Shown: positions 25,923 to 34,034 of the stretch, one piece after another | How the letters are laid out: every line of letters begins with the position of its first letter | Position numbering within the stretch: the stretch's first letter is position 1 | Assembly (NCBI GenBank): GCA_022969215.1 | Contig: JALJPA010000006.1 | Location: 1 to 50,063 of the forward strand | Direction: 5' to 3' | Length of the DNA stretch: 50,063 nucleotides | From: Colwellia sp. | GTDB taxonomy: Bacteria > Pseudomonadota > Gammaproteobacteria > Enterobacterales > Alteromonadaceae | The notes under the pieces: generated by a model | Database searches by the model: none | What the model saw: the letters and a program-made list of their open reading frames with translations, nothing else | What the model was told of the DNA's origin: nothing | Translations under genes and position numbers: made by a program

Positions 25923-26387
25923 TTAATGTTGTCCTATCTGATAAGTTCCGGCTTCAAAACCAAAAGATTTAGCTAGACGAATCCAAGAGTTAATTTGCAT
26001 AATCGCTAATGTTAAATTAGCAATTTCATCTTGGCTAAAATATTGACTGAGGTTGTCAAATGCTTGCTGTCTATATTTATTTGATTCATCATTGAGTAGC
26101 GTGACAGATTCAGTCCATGCAAGTAATGCTTTCTCCGTTTCACTATAAAAATCAACATCTCTCCATGTAATTGAAGAATAAATACGAAGCGCGGTTTCAC
26201 CAGTATTAAGTGCTTCTTTAAAGTGCATATCAATACAATAAGCACATTTATTTAACATCGAGGCATGATATCTGAGTATTTCCATGAATGATTCATCAAT
26301 TATATTTAAGCTTTTTAAGTAGTTTTCTGTTTTTATCATGCAATTCATTAATGGCTTCGGGATATTTTCAAAAGGTATTCTTAGCAT
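25923..26387 (-). CDS. Cassette 4: carboxymuconolactone decarboxylase-family (AhpD-like) protein
   Basis: A 154-residue all-helical protein of the CMD/AhpD superfamily. The redox motif CxxC-x3-H is present as Cys48, Cys51 and His55 (NKCAYCIDMHFKEAL), which is the alkylhydroperoxidase-like active site. Downstream helices read EKALLAWTESVTLL and IANLTLAIMQINSWIRLAKSFG, typical of this family. The start is ATG 26387 with GAGAG upstream; an in-frame start at 26420 is less likely. Unlike the other cassette genes it is transcribed against the array direction, and it is divergent from the LysR gene, which is its likely regulator. It may remove organic peroxides or other electrophiles. Confidence 0.85.
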   Translation of the reverse strand: MLRIPFENIPKPLMNCMIKTENYLKSLNIIDESFMEILRYHASMLNKCAYCIDMHFKEALNTGETALRIYSSITWRDVDFYSETEKALLAWTESVTLLNDESNKYRQQAFDNLSQYFSQDEIANLTLAIMQINSWIRLAKSFGFEAGTYQIGQH

Positions 26388-26492
26388 GTTATTCTCTCTA
26401 TTATGTTTTAAAAAACACATTCTACTTATTGCGTAAAGATATAGAACCCGTAATATATAGCGAACAGTTTTGCATATAACGCAAAGGTTAAA

Positions 26493-27404
26493 ATGTTAAA
26501 GTTAACGCGTGTTTTTATAAAAGTGGTTGAGTTGGGTAGTTTCTCTAAGGCTGCTAAAGTATTAAATATGGCTCCATCATCTATAACTCGGTGCATTGAT
26601 AAGCTTGAGTCTGAGTTAGGTGTTACATTACTAAAGCGAAGTACACGACAGCTTTTGTTAACCGATAAAGGGCATGTATTCTTAAAAGGTTCTAATAAGT
26701 TGGTGGCTGACAGTGATTATTTGCTCATGTCTCTGTCTAATCAAAATACGGAGCCTGAAGGTAGCTTAAGAATATCTACATTTGAAAGTTTTGGTCGATT
26801 AAATATCTGTCCTTTGATTCCTGAGTTTTTAGATAGATACCCTAAGATAAATATTGAAATAGAATTAGACAATAAGATGGTTGATCTTTGGGTAGAAAAT
26901 ATTGATTTAGCTATTCGTATAGGTATTCCAGAAGATTCTAGTTTAAAATCTCGAAAGTTACTTTCCAACTATACGTGTATTTGTGCATCACCCGGTTACT
27001 TATCAAAACACGATAATATAGAGCAACCTCAAGATCTATCGATGCATAATTGTTTACTATTAAATCAACAACGACAAAGAATTTATTGGTATTTAAAAAA
27101 TTCTCATCAGAATGTAAAAGTAGCCGTTAGTGGAAATTTAAAGTCAAAGGGAGGAACCCCATTATTGGAGGCTGCTTTGCAAGGACTTGGTGTTGTTCAA
27201 CTTGCTAACTGGATGGTTACTGATTTTGTAAAGCATGGAGATCTTGTTGTCTGCCTTAAAGATTGGGAGCCACTTCTTAATGAAAGCTCTAATGGTAATA
27301 TATATGCAATATATAAAGACAACCCCTATCCAAACCCAAATATTAGGTTGTTTATTGATTATTTAATTGATAAAACGCATAACAAGAAAATCAACGAGGA
27401 CTAA
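26493..27404 (+). CDS. Cassette 4: LysR-family regulator
   Basis: 303 residues, full length for the family. The N-terminal winged helix is clear (FIKVVELGSFSKAAKVLNMAPSSITRCIDKLESELGVTLLKRSTRQLLLTDKG). The effector domain contains LRISTFESFGRLNICPLIPEFLDRYPKINIEIELDNKMVDL and IDLAIRIGIPEDS, the usual pattern of the DsdC/CrgA-like subgroup. It faces the CMD gene across 105 bases and is inferred to control it and itself. The shared promoter region makes this cassette independent of array transcription. The stop lies inside the fourth attC site, so the gene's last codons form part of the recombination site. Confidence 0.9.
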   Translation: MLKLTRVFIKVVELGSFSKAAKVLNMAPSSITRCIDKLESELGVTLLKRSTRQLLLTDKGHVFLKGSNKLVADSDYLLMSLSNQNTEPEGSLRISTFESFGRLNICPLIPEFLDRYPKINIEIELDNKMVDLWVENIDLAIRIGIPEDSSLKSRKLLSNYTCICASPGYLSKHDNIEQPQDLSMHNCLLLNQQRQRIYWYLKNSHQNVKVAVSGNLKSKGGTPLLEAALQGLGVVQLANWMVTDFVKHGDLVVCLKDWEPLLNESSNGNIYAIYKDNPYPNPNIRLFIDYLIDKTHNKKINED

Positions 27405-27471
27405 AACAGTGGGCTGTTCGATCCGCTCTATTTTAGCCCACAATCTTTAGCCTGTTATTTAGGCGTTATCG
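27377..27471 (+). repeat. attC site 4
   Basis: R'' GCATAAC at 27377 and R' GTTATCG at 27465, inner arms GTGGGCT / AGCCCAC around a GATCCGCTC terminal part. It overlaps the last codons of the LysR gene. The cores depart from consensus but the arms pair well. Confidence 0.8.
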
Positions 27472-27563
27472 ACACAAAATCTAATCCAACCTGTCCAATT
27501 AGCTGTAATAGCTTATGTTTTCTTTGTGGTAGGAAGCGTCCATACTTCCTAAGTCCTTTGTGA

Positions 27564-28108
27564 TTAGATATCTATCGTTTCAGATAGCTCAAGTGCGTCA
27601 TCGACTTCTATACCAAGATAACGAACGGTGCTCTCAAGTTTTGTATGACCAAGCAAAATTTGCACAGCTCTCAGGTTTTTCGTTTTTTTATAAATCAAAG
27701 TAGCCTTAGTGCGCCTCATTGAATGAGTGCCATAGGATGTTACATCCAAGCCAATACTAGTAATCCACTTTTTGACTATTCGGGCATACTGCCGAGTCGA
27801 TAGATGGAAATTATCTTTTACTCTACTTCCAAATAAATAATCACTAGAACGAGGTGATTGAAATGAGATCCATTTTTGTAAAGCAGTTCGAGTTTTTTTT
27901 TGTATCAAATTGAGCAGGAGTTCCTGTTTTTATTGAATTAACATGCTCTTAATTTACAGTCTAGAGTCAAATTAAATATCGTTAATTTACGTAGATTATT
28001 TGGTAGAACAAGCTTTGTTCTAATAGACCAAACTTCCTCAAGTTTTAGGGGACGTTTTTGACCAACCAGTTTTCCTTTATTCCAGCTAGATTTTTTTGGG
28101 TATGGCTG
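27564..28108 (-). pseudogene. Broken tyrosine recombinase (short phage-integrase family)
   Basis: The intact C-terminal part (27564-27908) reads DYLFGSRVKDNFHLSTRQYARIVKKWI, then YGTHSMRRTKATLIYKKTKNLRAVQILLGHTKLESTVRYLGIEVDDALE. This carries the tyrosine-recombinase residues HxxR (His-Ser-Met-Arg-Arg), the LLGH histidine and the Tyr nucleophile in VRYLG. The N-terminal part survives in another frame (about 27938-28108: SSWNKGKLVGQKRPLKLEE, then VWSIRTKLVLPNNLRKL and LTLDCKLRAC, followed by a stop). Between them is a short piece (IKTGTPAQFD) and a nine-A run where the frame changes. The known family is about 200 residues, so some 30 codons are lost. It is not an IntI integrase. Confidence 0.8.
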
Positions 28109-28305
28109 TGGCTAATGTTCAGAATTGTGCGCTAAGAAGAAGGAAATTAGAATTTCTAGCTTATGTTCGCTTTCTTCTTCGATAGCAGATGATATTTCAG
28201 TTATAAATATCATCTGCTTGGTTGTAATAAAGGCAAAGTAGCATCGGACATATCTTCTACCAATACTTTGTTTAGAGTAGCGATTAAAAATATGCAATAA
28301 GATTA

Positions 28306-28521
28306 CTACTTTATAAGCTCTAACTCGAAAATTCGTTCTACGGGTACCTCAAAGTACTGTGCCATTTTTAAAGCGATTACTACCGAAGGGGTAAAACGCC
28401 CAGTTTCAACGGTACTGATAGTCTTTCTAGATACACCTATTGCATCGGCAAGCTCTTGTTGAGATATTTTCTGTTTACTACGTAATTTGGCAATATGATT
28501 ATCTAAGGCTTCATTCATCAT
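28306..28521 (-). CDS. Xre-family small DNA-binding regulator
   Basis: About 71 residues, essentially a lone Cro/C1-type helix-turn-helix: LRSKQKISQQELADAIGVSRKTISTVETGRFTPSVVIALKMAQYFEVPVERIFEL. Such proteins (YgzD-like) are usually paired with small membrane proteins. The ATG at 28521 (or 28518) overlaps the stop of the membrane-protein gene before it, so the two are translationally coupled. It probably represses its own operon through the repeats at 29051-29102. Confidence 0.9.
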   Translation of the reverse strand: MMNEALDNHIAKLRSKQKISQQELADAIGVSRKTISTVETGRFTPSVVIALKMAQYFEVPVERIFELELIK

Positions 28522-29005
28522 CAGCACCTTTTAGCAAATACAAAACAGGTATTGAATAACTGATAAAGATTAAGCCCATTGTCACCACACAAAAATTGCT
28601 AATGTCGATTACAGCCGTAAAATCACTCGTCGAGTTTCTATATAATTCAGTTACTATATAAATAGTAATTAAGTAAAAACAAGCAAAGTTAAAGGAGTAT
28701 TTATAACCCTTCATATTGACATAGTTCAAATATTCATCCTGAAAATTACCACAATAAAAAGTTTCTTTTTTAATATTATTGGCTGATTTCATGACCTTAA
28801 AACAGACAAAGATCATAACAATAAATAGCACAAAACCGGCAAATAATAAGGTGCGTTCTAATGTGGGTTCAGCCGATATAGTTTGCTCAAAAAAATTGTA
28901 TAAAAAACTAAAACTGAAAATAATGCCTAAAACTAAATATAATAAAGCATTTCTTTTTAGGTGATTTTGTTCATCGATTGGCTTAACATTCACTTGTGTT
29001 GTCAT
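28511..29005 (-). CDS. Four-helix membrane protein, partner of the Xre regulator
   Basis: 164 residues with four predicted membrane helices (ALLYLVLGIIFSFSFLYNF, TLLFAGFVLFIVMIFVCFKVM, NFACFYLITIYIVTELY, CVVTMGLIFISYSIPVLYLL). No known catalytic motif. The start ATG 29005 has AAGGA seven bases upstream. It is first in a two-gene operon with the Xre regulator, and an operator-like cluster lies just upstream. Proteins of this arrangement are widespread in bacteria and their role is unknown; a sensory or immunity role is possible but not shown by the sequence. Confidence 0.8.
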   Translation of the reverse strand: MTTQVNVKPIDEQNHLKRNALLYLVLGIIFSFSFLYNFFEQTISAEPTLERTLLFAGFVLFIVMIFVCFKVMKSANNIKKETFYCGNFQDEYLNYVNMKGYKYSFNFACFYLITIYIVTELYRNSTSDFTAVIDISNFCVVTMGLIFISYSIPVLYLLKGADDE

Positions 29006-29050
29006 GGCTATATCCTTTTTATATTGTTTTCAATTGATCTTTTGAGTTTT

Positions 29051-29102
29051 ACCTTAAGGTGTTATATGTCACCTTAGCTACACAAAAGATACCTCAGGGT
29101 AT
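29051..29102. promoter_or_regulatory. Operator-like palindromes upstream of the Xre operon
   Basis: ACCTTAAGGT (29051-29060, perfect), a half site CACCTTAG (about 29070) and ATACCTCAGGGTAT (29089-29102, near-perfect) lie 46-97 bases before the membrane-protein start. They share ACCT-N2-GGT and fit a small Xre repressor. Confidence 0.55.
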
Positions 29103-29553
29103 CAGAATATGCAAGTGTAACTTATTAAAATATAAATATAATGGATTTACTTCGCTAGTCTTAAGTAAAAAACCTTCCATAAATTTAGTAATTTGTTTTA
29201 TATACTTTTAATACGCTTTTAATCATAAACATCCTTAAAAACTCAGTGATAAAAGTGAACTGAATGTACTTGAACTTTTAAGTAGTCAACGTGTGATTGA
29301 TGTTGGAATTGCCTACTTGCTTTGGATGGAGTGCAATAGGCTGCAAAGAAAAATGTCTGCTTTAGCATTACAAAATGGACATGATTTCCAGCTGAGATAT
29401 CTATGGTTTTATGTCTCTTATGTGGTATGAATTCAATGGATGACTGCAACACAAGGACTAAAAGTTTTCGTCGGAGTTTCAACCCCCGTGTTTTTCTCGG
29501 ACGTTCATTTAAGTGACAAGCGATTACACTAAACAACTTAATTGAAACAAGTT
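29103..29553. other. Intergenic region, mostly featureless
   Basis: Nothing convincing. A minus-strand open frame of 97 codons at 29243-29536 has no ribosome site, motif or coding bias that I can see, and I leave it out. Confidence 0.4.
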
Positions 29554-30243
29554 TTAAGGGAGGTCTGGCGGTTGGATAAAAGACTGGATCATACTAATGT
29601 TTGCTCGCAACGCTTTTGCTAAATCATCGGCAATGCTCACTTTGTCTTTGTGGATATGATGATAGAGTGAATACGAGCCCAAGCGTACAGACTGATTTTC
29701 TTTCTTAAACTTGGTAAAAGTATCGTCAAGAAGTACAGTTGTAAGTAAGTAATTAGAGCGACCTTTCTTGAACATATCAAATAGTTGCTGTTCGTTATCA
29801 ACAATATAGACATTGCTGTTAATGGACATGTTAAGTTCAGACTCAATAACTCTCATTGTGCCTTTGCTGGTTAATATAGTAATTCTGTTATCATATAATA
29901 CAGAAATGTCGCATGTCATATCAGTCAAGCAAATCAGCTCTATCGAGCCCCTTGCAATAGCAGGGCCTACTTTGACAAGGTTGGGGAACCTTTCTTTGTT
30001 CGAAGAGATTGTTACTATAATGCCATCAACACGCCCATCGTTTGCCTCTAGTAGCCTTCTTGTAACTGGCATGACAACAAATCTGACAGTGATACCTATG
30101 TCAGCGTAACTTTTACCAATGTACTTTTTGTATATTTCACTAACGGGGTGTTGAATGTACCCAATTGTTACTCGCATTACACCTGTAGGGTTAGTGTAGG
30201 CTGGAAGGCTTAACAAAACTAATAAAATCCAAAAGGTCTTCAA
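29554..30243 (-). CDS. Periplasmic solute-binding-like protein (SBP family 3 fold), orphan
   Basis: 229 residues with a signal peptide (FWILLVLLSLPAYTNP). The rest fits the two-lobe fold of amino-acid-type binding proteins: VTIGYIQHPVSEIYKKYIGKSYADIGITVRFVVMPVTRRL at the start, DGIIVTISSNKERFPNLVKVGPAI in lobe 1, and ITILTSKGTMRVIESEL opening lobe 2. There is no ABC permease or ATPase gene nearby, so it may be an independent sensor or a scavenging protein of the kind numerous in Alteromonadales. The start is a TTG at 30243 with GAG about eight bases upstream; this is uncertain. A second orphan binding protein lies at 33134. Confidence 0.72.
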   Translation of the reverse strand: MKTFWILLVLLSLPAYTNPTGVMRVTIGYIQHPVSEIYKKYIGKSYADIGITVRFVVMPVTRRLLEANDGRVDGIIVTISSNKERFPNLVKVGPAIARGSIELICLTDMTCDISVLYDNRITILTSKGTMRVIESELNMSINSNVYIVDNEQQLFDMFKKGRSNYLLTTVLLDDTFTKFKKENQSVRLGSYSLYHHIHKDKVSIADDLAKALRANISMIQSFIQPPDLP

Positions 30244-30915
30244 TCACTATTCTCGACGTAACTAGCTCTTTGGTATCTAGTATAGTGTCTTTTTAAGGCA
30301 AAAAATTACCTATATACTTTACAAATAATTAGCATCTAATTTTGTTATCAATGGTTCAAAATTAAATGCTAATAGGTACAGTACTGAATTAACTAGAAAT
30401 TCTGATACATATAAATACCTTGGATTAATCAATAAGCCTATGTATTAATCTCAGTGGGCTAACACCTGTTAGGTTTCACAGTAGGTAACTTGTTTCCTTA
30501 AGTTACTCTAAATATAGCGTTGCATTCACCATTTGAACTCAAGTGGCAAAGCGGACTATTATGGTAATAGATTCAAGCAAAAATTAAGACCGCTTTGTGG
30601 TAGCTAGTGACCTTAGATAAATGAACACTGGTAACTTGCCCTCACCAAAAGCTAACCTCAAAAAAGTGCGCATTGCTGACATGTGAAGGCGGTTGGAGCT
30701 AAGGTCTGCTTCAGCTCATAGGAGCCGTTCACAATAAAATAGTGATTGTCTGAACCAAGCATTCTACAGCCACTCTGTTGCCCAATACACCTGATAAATA
30801 CGAGGAGGTTAAGAATCAGCGAAAAATCAGCGAAAAATCAGTGAAACGTCATGTTTTCCACTTTAATGTCTTTATAATTCCCCTAAACTTTTACTTACAA
30901 TAAGGACTGTGCTCT
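30244..30915. other. Long intergenic region with short repeats
   Basis: No gene seen in 672 bases. It holds an inverted repeat CAAAGCGG (30547) / CCGCTTTG (30590) that belongs to a scattered degenerate repeat, and three tandem copies of an 11-base unit at 30814-30846. The promoter of the propeller lipoprotein should be at the right end. Confidence 0.5.
30814..30846. repeat. Tandem repeat, 3 x 11 bp
   Basis: AATCAGCGAAA is repeated three times head to tail, the last with one change (T for C). It lies 70 bases before the propeller gene and might mark a slippage site or binding array. Confidence 0.7.
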
Positions 30916-31881
30916 ATGCCACCTAAAAAAAAATCGGGAATAAAATGTCTCCTGCTTTCTATCTGTTTTATTGGTTTGACGACTGGGTGTCAAACCAATA
31001 AAAAAGCTACTTCCCAGCATTTTTCCATTATTTATGGGTTCAAAGAAGGTGATAATAAATCAATTTATTTGAGCGATGAACAAGGGAATAGACGCATAAA
31101 AGTTATTGATGTTCCTAATAACGCTGGCGGTTACCCTGCGGTTTCTCCTACAGGTAAGCAAATTGCTTTTTATGGTAAATACGACAAACGAAAAACTTGG
31201 TCTATTCACATCGCAGATATCGATGGCACCAACATGCGCCGTTTGACCAATTTAAAAAATGTTTGGGATTACGGCCCTGCTTTTTCTCCTGATGGGAGGA
31301 CCATTGTATTTGGCAGAGAGTACACTGATAAGAACGGCGACATACAAGAAGAAATTTGGCAGATGAACGCAGATGGCACTGAGCAACGCCAAATAAAAGG
31401 ACTAGAGGGGGGCGCTCCAGAATTTATGTCAGATGGATGACTACTCTTTCACTCTAAAGGCCGCTTTTCTAAAACTGTTGCAACTCAAATAAGCATTGCC
31501 AATATCGATGGTAGTAATGTGATTCAACTTACCAATGATGATACAAATAACTTCAATCCAAAGATTTCGCCTGATGGTACGCAAATCGCTTACCTTTCAA
31601 ATAGAGATGGTAATCAAGAGGTCTATGTGATGAACGTCGATGGCTCCAAACAAACACGACTTACTAGAAACCGAATTAGAGATGGGGATCCTGCCTGGTC
31701 TCCTGACGGATCTAAAGTCTTTTTTACATCGCAGAACGTATTTGGAATTTATGATATTTACAAGGTCAACAAAGATGGCTCATCCACTGAGAGAGTTCTA
31801 ATTAATGCTTCTCAAACAGCAACTGTCTATCACATTGATAAAAACTATTTGGGAAGGTTAGAGAACGCCAGACAACAATAA
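30916..31881 (+). pseudogene. TolB-like beta-propeller lipoprotein, interrupted by a stop codon
   Basis: The frame gives a lipoprotein signal (LTTGC, Cys25) and then repeated PD40/WD40-like propeller blades: AGGYPAVSPTGKQIAFYGKYDKRKTWSIHIADIDGTNMRRLT, WDYGPAFSPDGRTIVFGREY, FNPKISPDGTQIAYLSNRDGNQEVYVMNVDGSKQTRLT and DPAWSPDGSKVFFTSQN. At 31438-31440 an in-frame TGA follows ...EFMSDG and is followed in the same frame by LLFHSK. In this blade position a Trp is expected (DGxWLxF type), so TGG became TGA. No frame change occurs. The intact gene would be 321 residues. It is a recent pseudogene or a read-through gene. It would have bound or sensed something at the outer membrane; function unknown. 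Confidence 0.78.
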
Positions 31882-32609
31882 AAACAATATGGCGTAATTG
31901 GCTTTTCTGAGCAATCGTTATTGGTTTACAGATATTATTTAATAATATAGCCTTTAATGACCGCTTGGGTGGCTGAGTTCTCACTCAGACTTAACGGGGT
32001 ATTGGCAAAAATCATCACCTAGATGCAGATATTCTTATCTGTATCTAACGTCTGCTATCAGGAAACGGCTAACGTATTATAGTTGTTAAGCCATGTCCGC
32101 TGTAGATCAAAATATACTAAAAGTTTTAGTGAAATGTATCAAATGTGAACTTCCGCTTTGTGGTAAAAGTAAGCCTTAGATTTTACCAATGGATAGTTAG
32201 AAATAGTTCACCGCTAATGACTTCTTGGTGCGCTTTATAGTCCTTCAGTCTGAATAAACTTATAATCAGGGAGTTCAGATCAAGTAGCTATTTCATACAA
32301 ATATTGTGCGCTCATTATCTTGATGATTTCCGCATTGCTTTCGATGAACATAGGTACGCCTTAGCTCAATACCTAATACTCAAGGCTTGCCCAAAAACGC
32401 TATCTATATTGTTGTCGAAGAGTTTTGGCAGCTCTAAACTGAAACTATTAAATCAAAGCCAAAACGACTATTTCAAATACTTTGATCCCATTGGTTAACT
32501 AGGGCAGCTTAATTTTCTTTGTATAGAATCGATAGTTCAGTTAATTCATCTTTGTTTTTTTTTGAGAGTTCAGTAAAATAGTTAGTATTTAACAGTTATG
32601 TAAAGGTTA
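31882..32609. other. Long intergenic region
   Basis: No supported gene in 728 bases. A 64-codon frame at 32304-32498 lacks a ribosome site and similarity that I can recognise. A copy of the degenerate GCTTTGTGGTA repeat is at about 32154. Confidence 0.45.
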
Positions 32610-32612
32610 GTG

Positions 32613-32843
32613 ATGAAACGCGTTGTTTTATATATTTCAGATAAATGCCCCCATTGCCGTGAAGCTCAAAAATACTTAGATGATAATGGCATTAAATACA
32701 GATTAACAAATGCGAAAATGCAGCGCGGTAGAAAAGAGCTTGACGCTATAGGGGCTCGCTCTGTACCAGCCCTTAAAATTGGTAATGAAGTAATGATTGG
32801 CTGGAATATAGAAAATTTTAAGAAACTCTATGCTGCAGATTAA
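32613..32843 (+). CDS. Glutaredoxin-like thiol protein
   Basis: 76 residues with a thioredoxin fold: strand RVVLYIS, active site CPHC (Cys12 and Cys15), helix EAQKYLDDNGI, strand, and the cis-proline motif SVPALKIG followed by a C-terminal helix (NIENFKKLY). This is the glutaredoxin / NrdH-like arrangement, which reduces disulphides or glutathione adducts in the cytoplasm. CPHC differs from the CPYC of classic glutaredoxins. The start is ATG 32613 behind AAAGGTTAG. It is a single gene in a sparse region, with no ribonucleotide reductase or partner nearby, so the target protein is unknown. Confidence 0.88.
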   Translation: MKRVVLYISDKCPHCREAQKYLDDNGIKYRLTNAKMQRGRKELDAIGARSVPALKIGNEVMIGWNIENFKKLYAAD

Positions 32844-33133
32844 GAAGCAGAATTATCTAATTAGATAATTGAGCAACCAATGGGCACAGAGTTATTGATT
32901 ACTATATTTCGAGTGGATAACAAAATATAGAGGAGCGGAGCATTATATAATCCGCCTCTTAGCATTATAACTCCAAAATTTTTTATCAATCAACACAAGT
33001 ATTGTTGCTCAGCTTTCACTAGGTAGTTCATCTGTTAGCAGCGTCAATTTGTCGTGTGAGAGTAAGTTTGTTATTTTATTAAATACAATTAATAATTATC
33101 AAATACAACTTTAAAGGTGATTTTAAAAAGACT

Positions 33134-33850
33134 ATGAAATATATCTTTCTTTCATTACTGATATTAGTTTCCTTTGCTGCTAAGACAAATCAAGCTCATA
33201 CATTGACAGTGGTTACTGAGCACAGTCCCCCGTATAACTATCAACTGGAGAACAATAAAATTGTTGGTATTGCCACAGACAAAATTATCAAAGTGCTAAA
33301 TGAGGCAAATATTGAATTCACACTCAATATATATCCATGGGCACGATCATATAAATTGGCTCTAACTCAACCAAACATCCTTATCTACTCCATTTATAGA
33401 AATCAAGAAAGAGAACATTTATTTCAATGGGTGTGCTCTTTGCTTCCAAAAGACGAGTTATATTTTTTTGTATTAAAGAAAAATAGTTCAATTAAAACAA
33501 GTACTATAGAAAATTTGAAACAATTTAAAATTGGTATTGTAAGACAAGGAGTTGTCTCTATGTACTTGAAGGCTCAAGGATTGAAAGAAGGAAAAGAGTT
33601 GTACGTTTCCAGTAATGACGAAATTAATCTGAATTTACTTCTACATGAAAAGGTTGACCTCATTATAGTTACCATTCCCTCAATAAAAATGAGGATGAAA
33701 AATATAAACAAGGATTTATCCATTGTAAGAAAAATAAGCTTTCCTGAAATAAATAAGAACTCTGAACGCTGTATGGCTTTTAGTCTTGATACCCCTATTC
33801 ATATAGTTGACAAAGTACGTAGTGTTTTACACAAGATAAATAAAAACTGA
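33134..33850 (+). CDS. Periplasmic solute-binding-like protein, second orphan
   Basis: 238 residues with a signal peptide (KYIFLSLLILVSFAAKTNQAHT). The fold is SBP family 3: LTVVTEHSPPYNYQLENNKIVGIATDKIIKVLNEANIEFTLNIYPWARSYKLALTQPNILIYSIYRNQERE in lobe 1 and FKIGIVRQGVVSMYLKAQGL opening lobe 2. The PWARSYK block is typical of a large Alteromonadales group of binding-protein-like proteins without transporters. It has 240 residues, like the gene at 29554, but shares little sequence with it. It stands alone, with no ABC transporter genes nearby. Its ligand is unknown. Confidence 0.82.
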   Translation: MKYIFLSLLILVSFAAKTNQAHTLTVVTEHSPPYNYQLENNKIVGIATDKIIKVLNEANIEFTLNIYPWARSYKLALTQPNILIYSIYRNQEREHLFQWVCSLLPKDELYFFVLKKNSSIKTSTIENLKQFKIGIVRQGVVSMYLKAQGLKEGKELYVSSNDEINLNLLLHEKVDLIIVTIPSIKMRMKNINKDLSIVRKISFPEINKNSERCMAFSLDTPIHIVDKVRSVLHKINKN

Positions 33851-34034
33851 TGCTATTTATGAAATAATATTACTCACCCAATGCCGTTATAGATTATTAG
33901 TTGGACTAACATCTGTTTACGTATCGATAGTGCACCTTATTTTGATGAGTTTCAGTTAATAGATTTAGGCTGCTTTGTGGTACTTGCTGTCATTGGTCAA
34001 TACCTGAAATTTTAAAGCTTAACATTGTTTTTTT

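Larger units (their letters stand above)
24356..27471 (+). mobile_element. Integron gene-cassette array lacking an integrase (CALIN), four attC sites
   Basis: Four attC sites of 95-103 bases, all in the same direction, separate small genes that carry their own start signals. Each attC has the outer cores RYYYAAC and GTTRRRY (the pair ACCTAAC/GTTAGGT for the first two) and inner complementary arms of the AGTTGGCT / AGCCAACT type. This is the structure of cassettes mobilised by IntI-type integrases. There is no intI in the window, so this is a CALIN unless an integron platform lies elsewhere. Cassette contents: a membrane protein, a DOPA-dioxygenase-like protein, a VOC protein, and a two-gene cassette with a CMD-family protein and LysR regulator. 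Confidence 0.88.

Noticed and set aside
27564-27908. Recombinase fragment considered as the integron integrase IntI
   Set aside because: It matches the short stand-alone tyrosine recombinase type, lacks the IntI-specific extra segment as far as can be seen, and is at the far end of the array from where intI would lie.
29243-29536. 97-codon open frame on the minus strand
   Set aside because: No ribosome site, no domain, and the composition is not protein-like; treated as a chance frame in intergenic DNA.
30814-30846. Short direct repeats considered as a CRISPR array
   Set aside because: The unit is 11 bases with no spacers and only three copies; a simple tandem repeat.
32304-32498. 64-codon open frame on the plus strand
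   Set aside because: No ribosome site, no recognisable motif, and in a long gene-poor stretch; not enough support.
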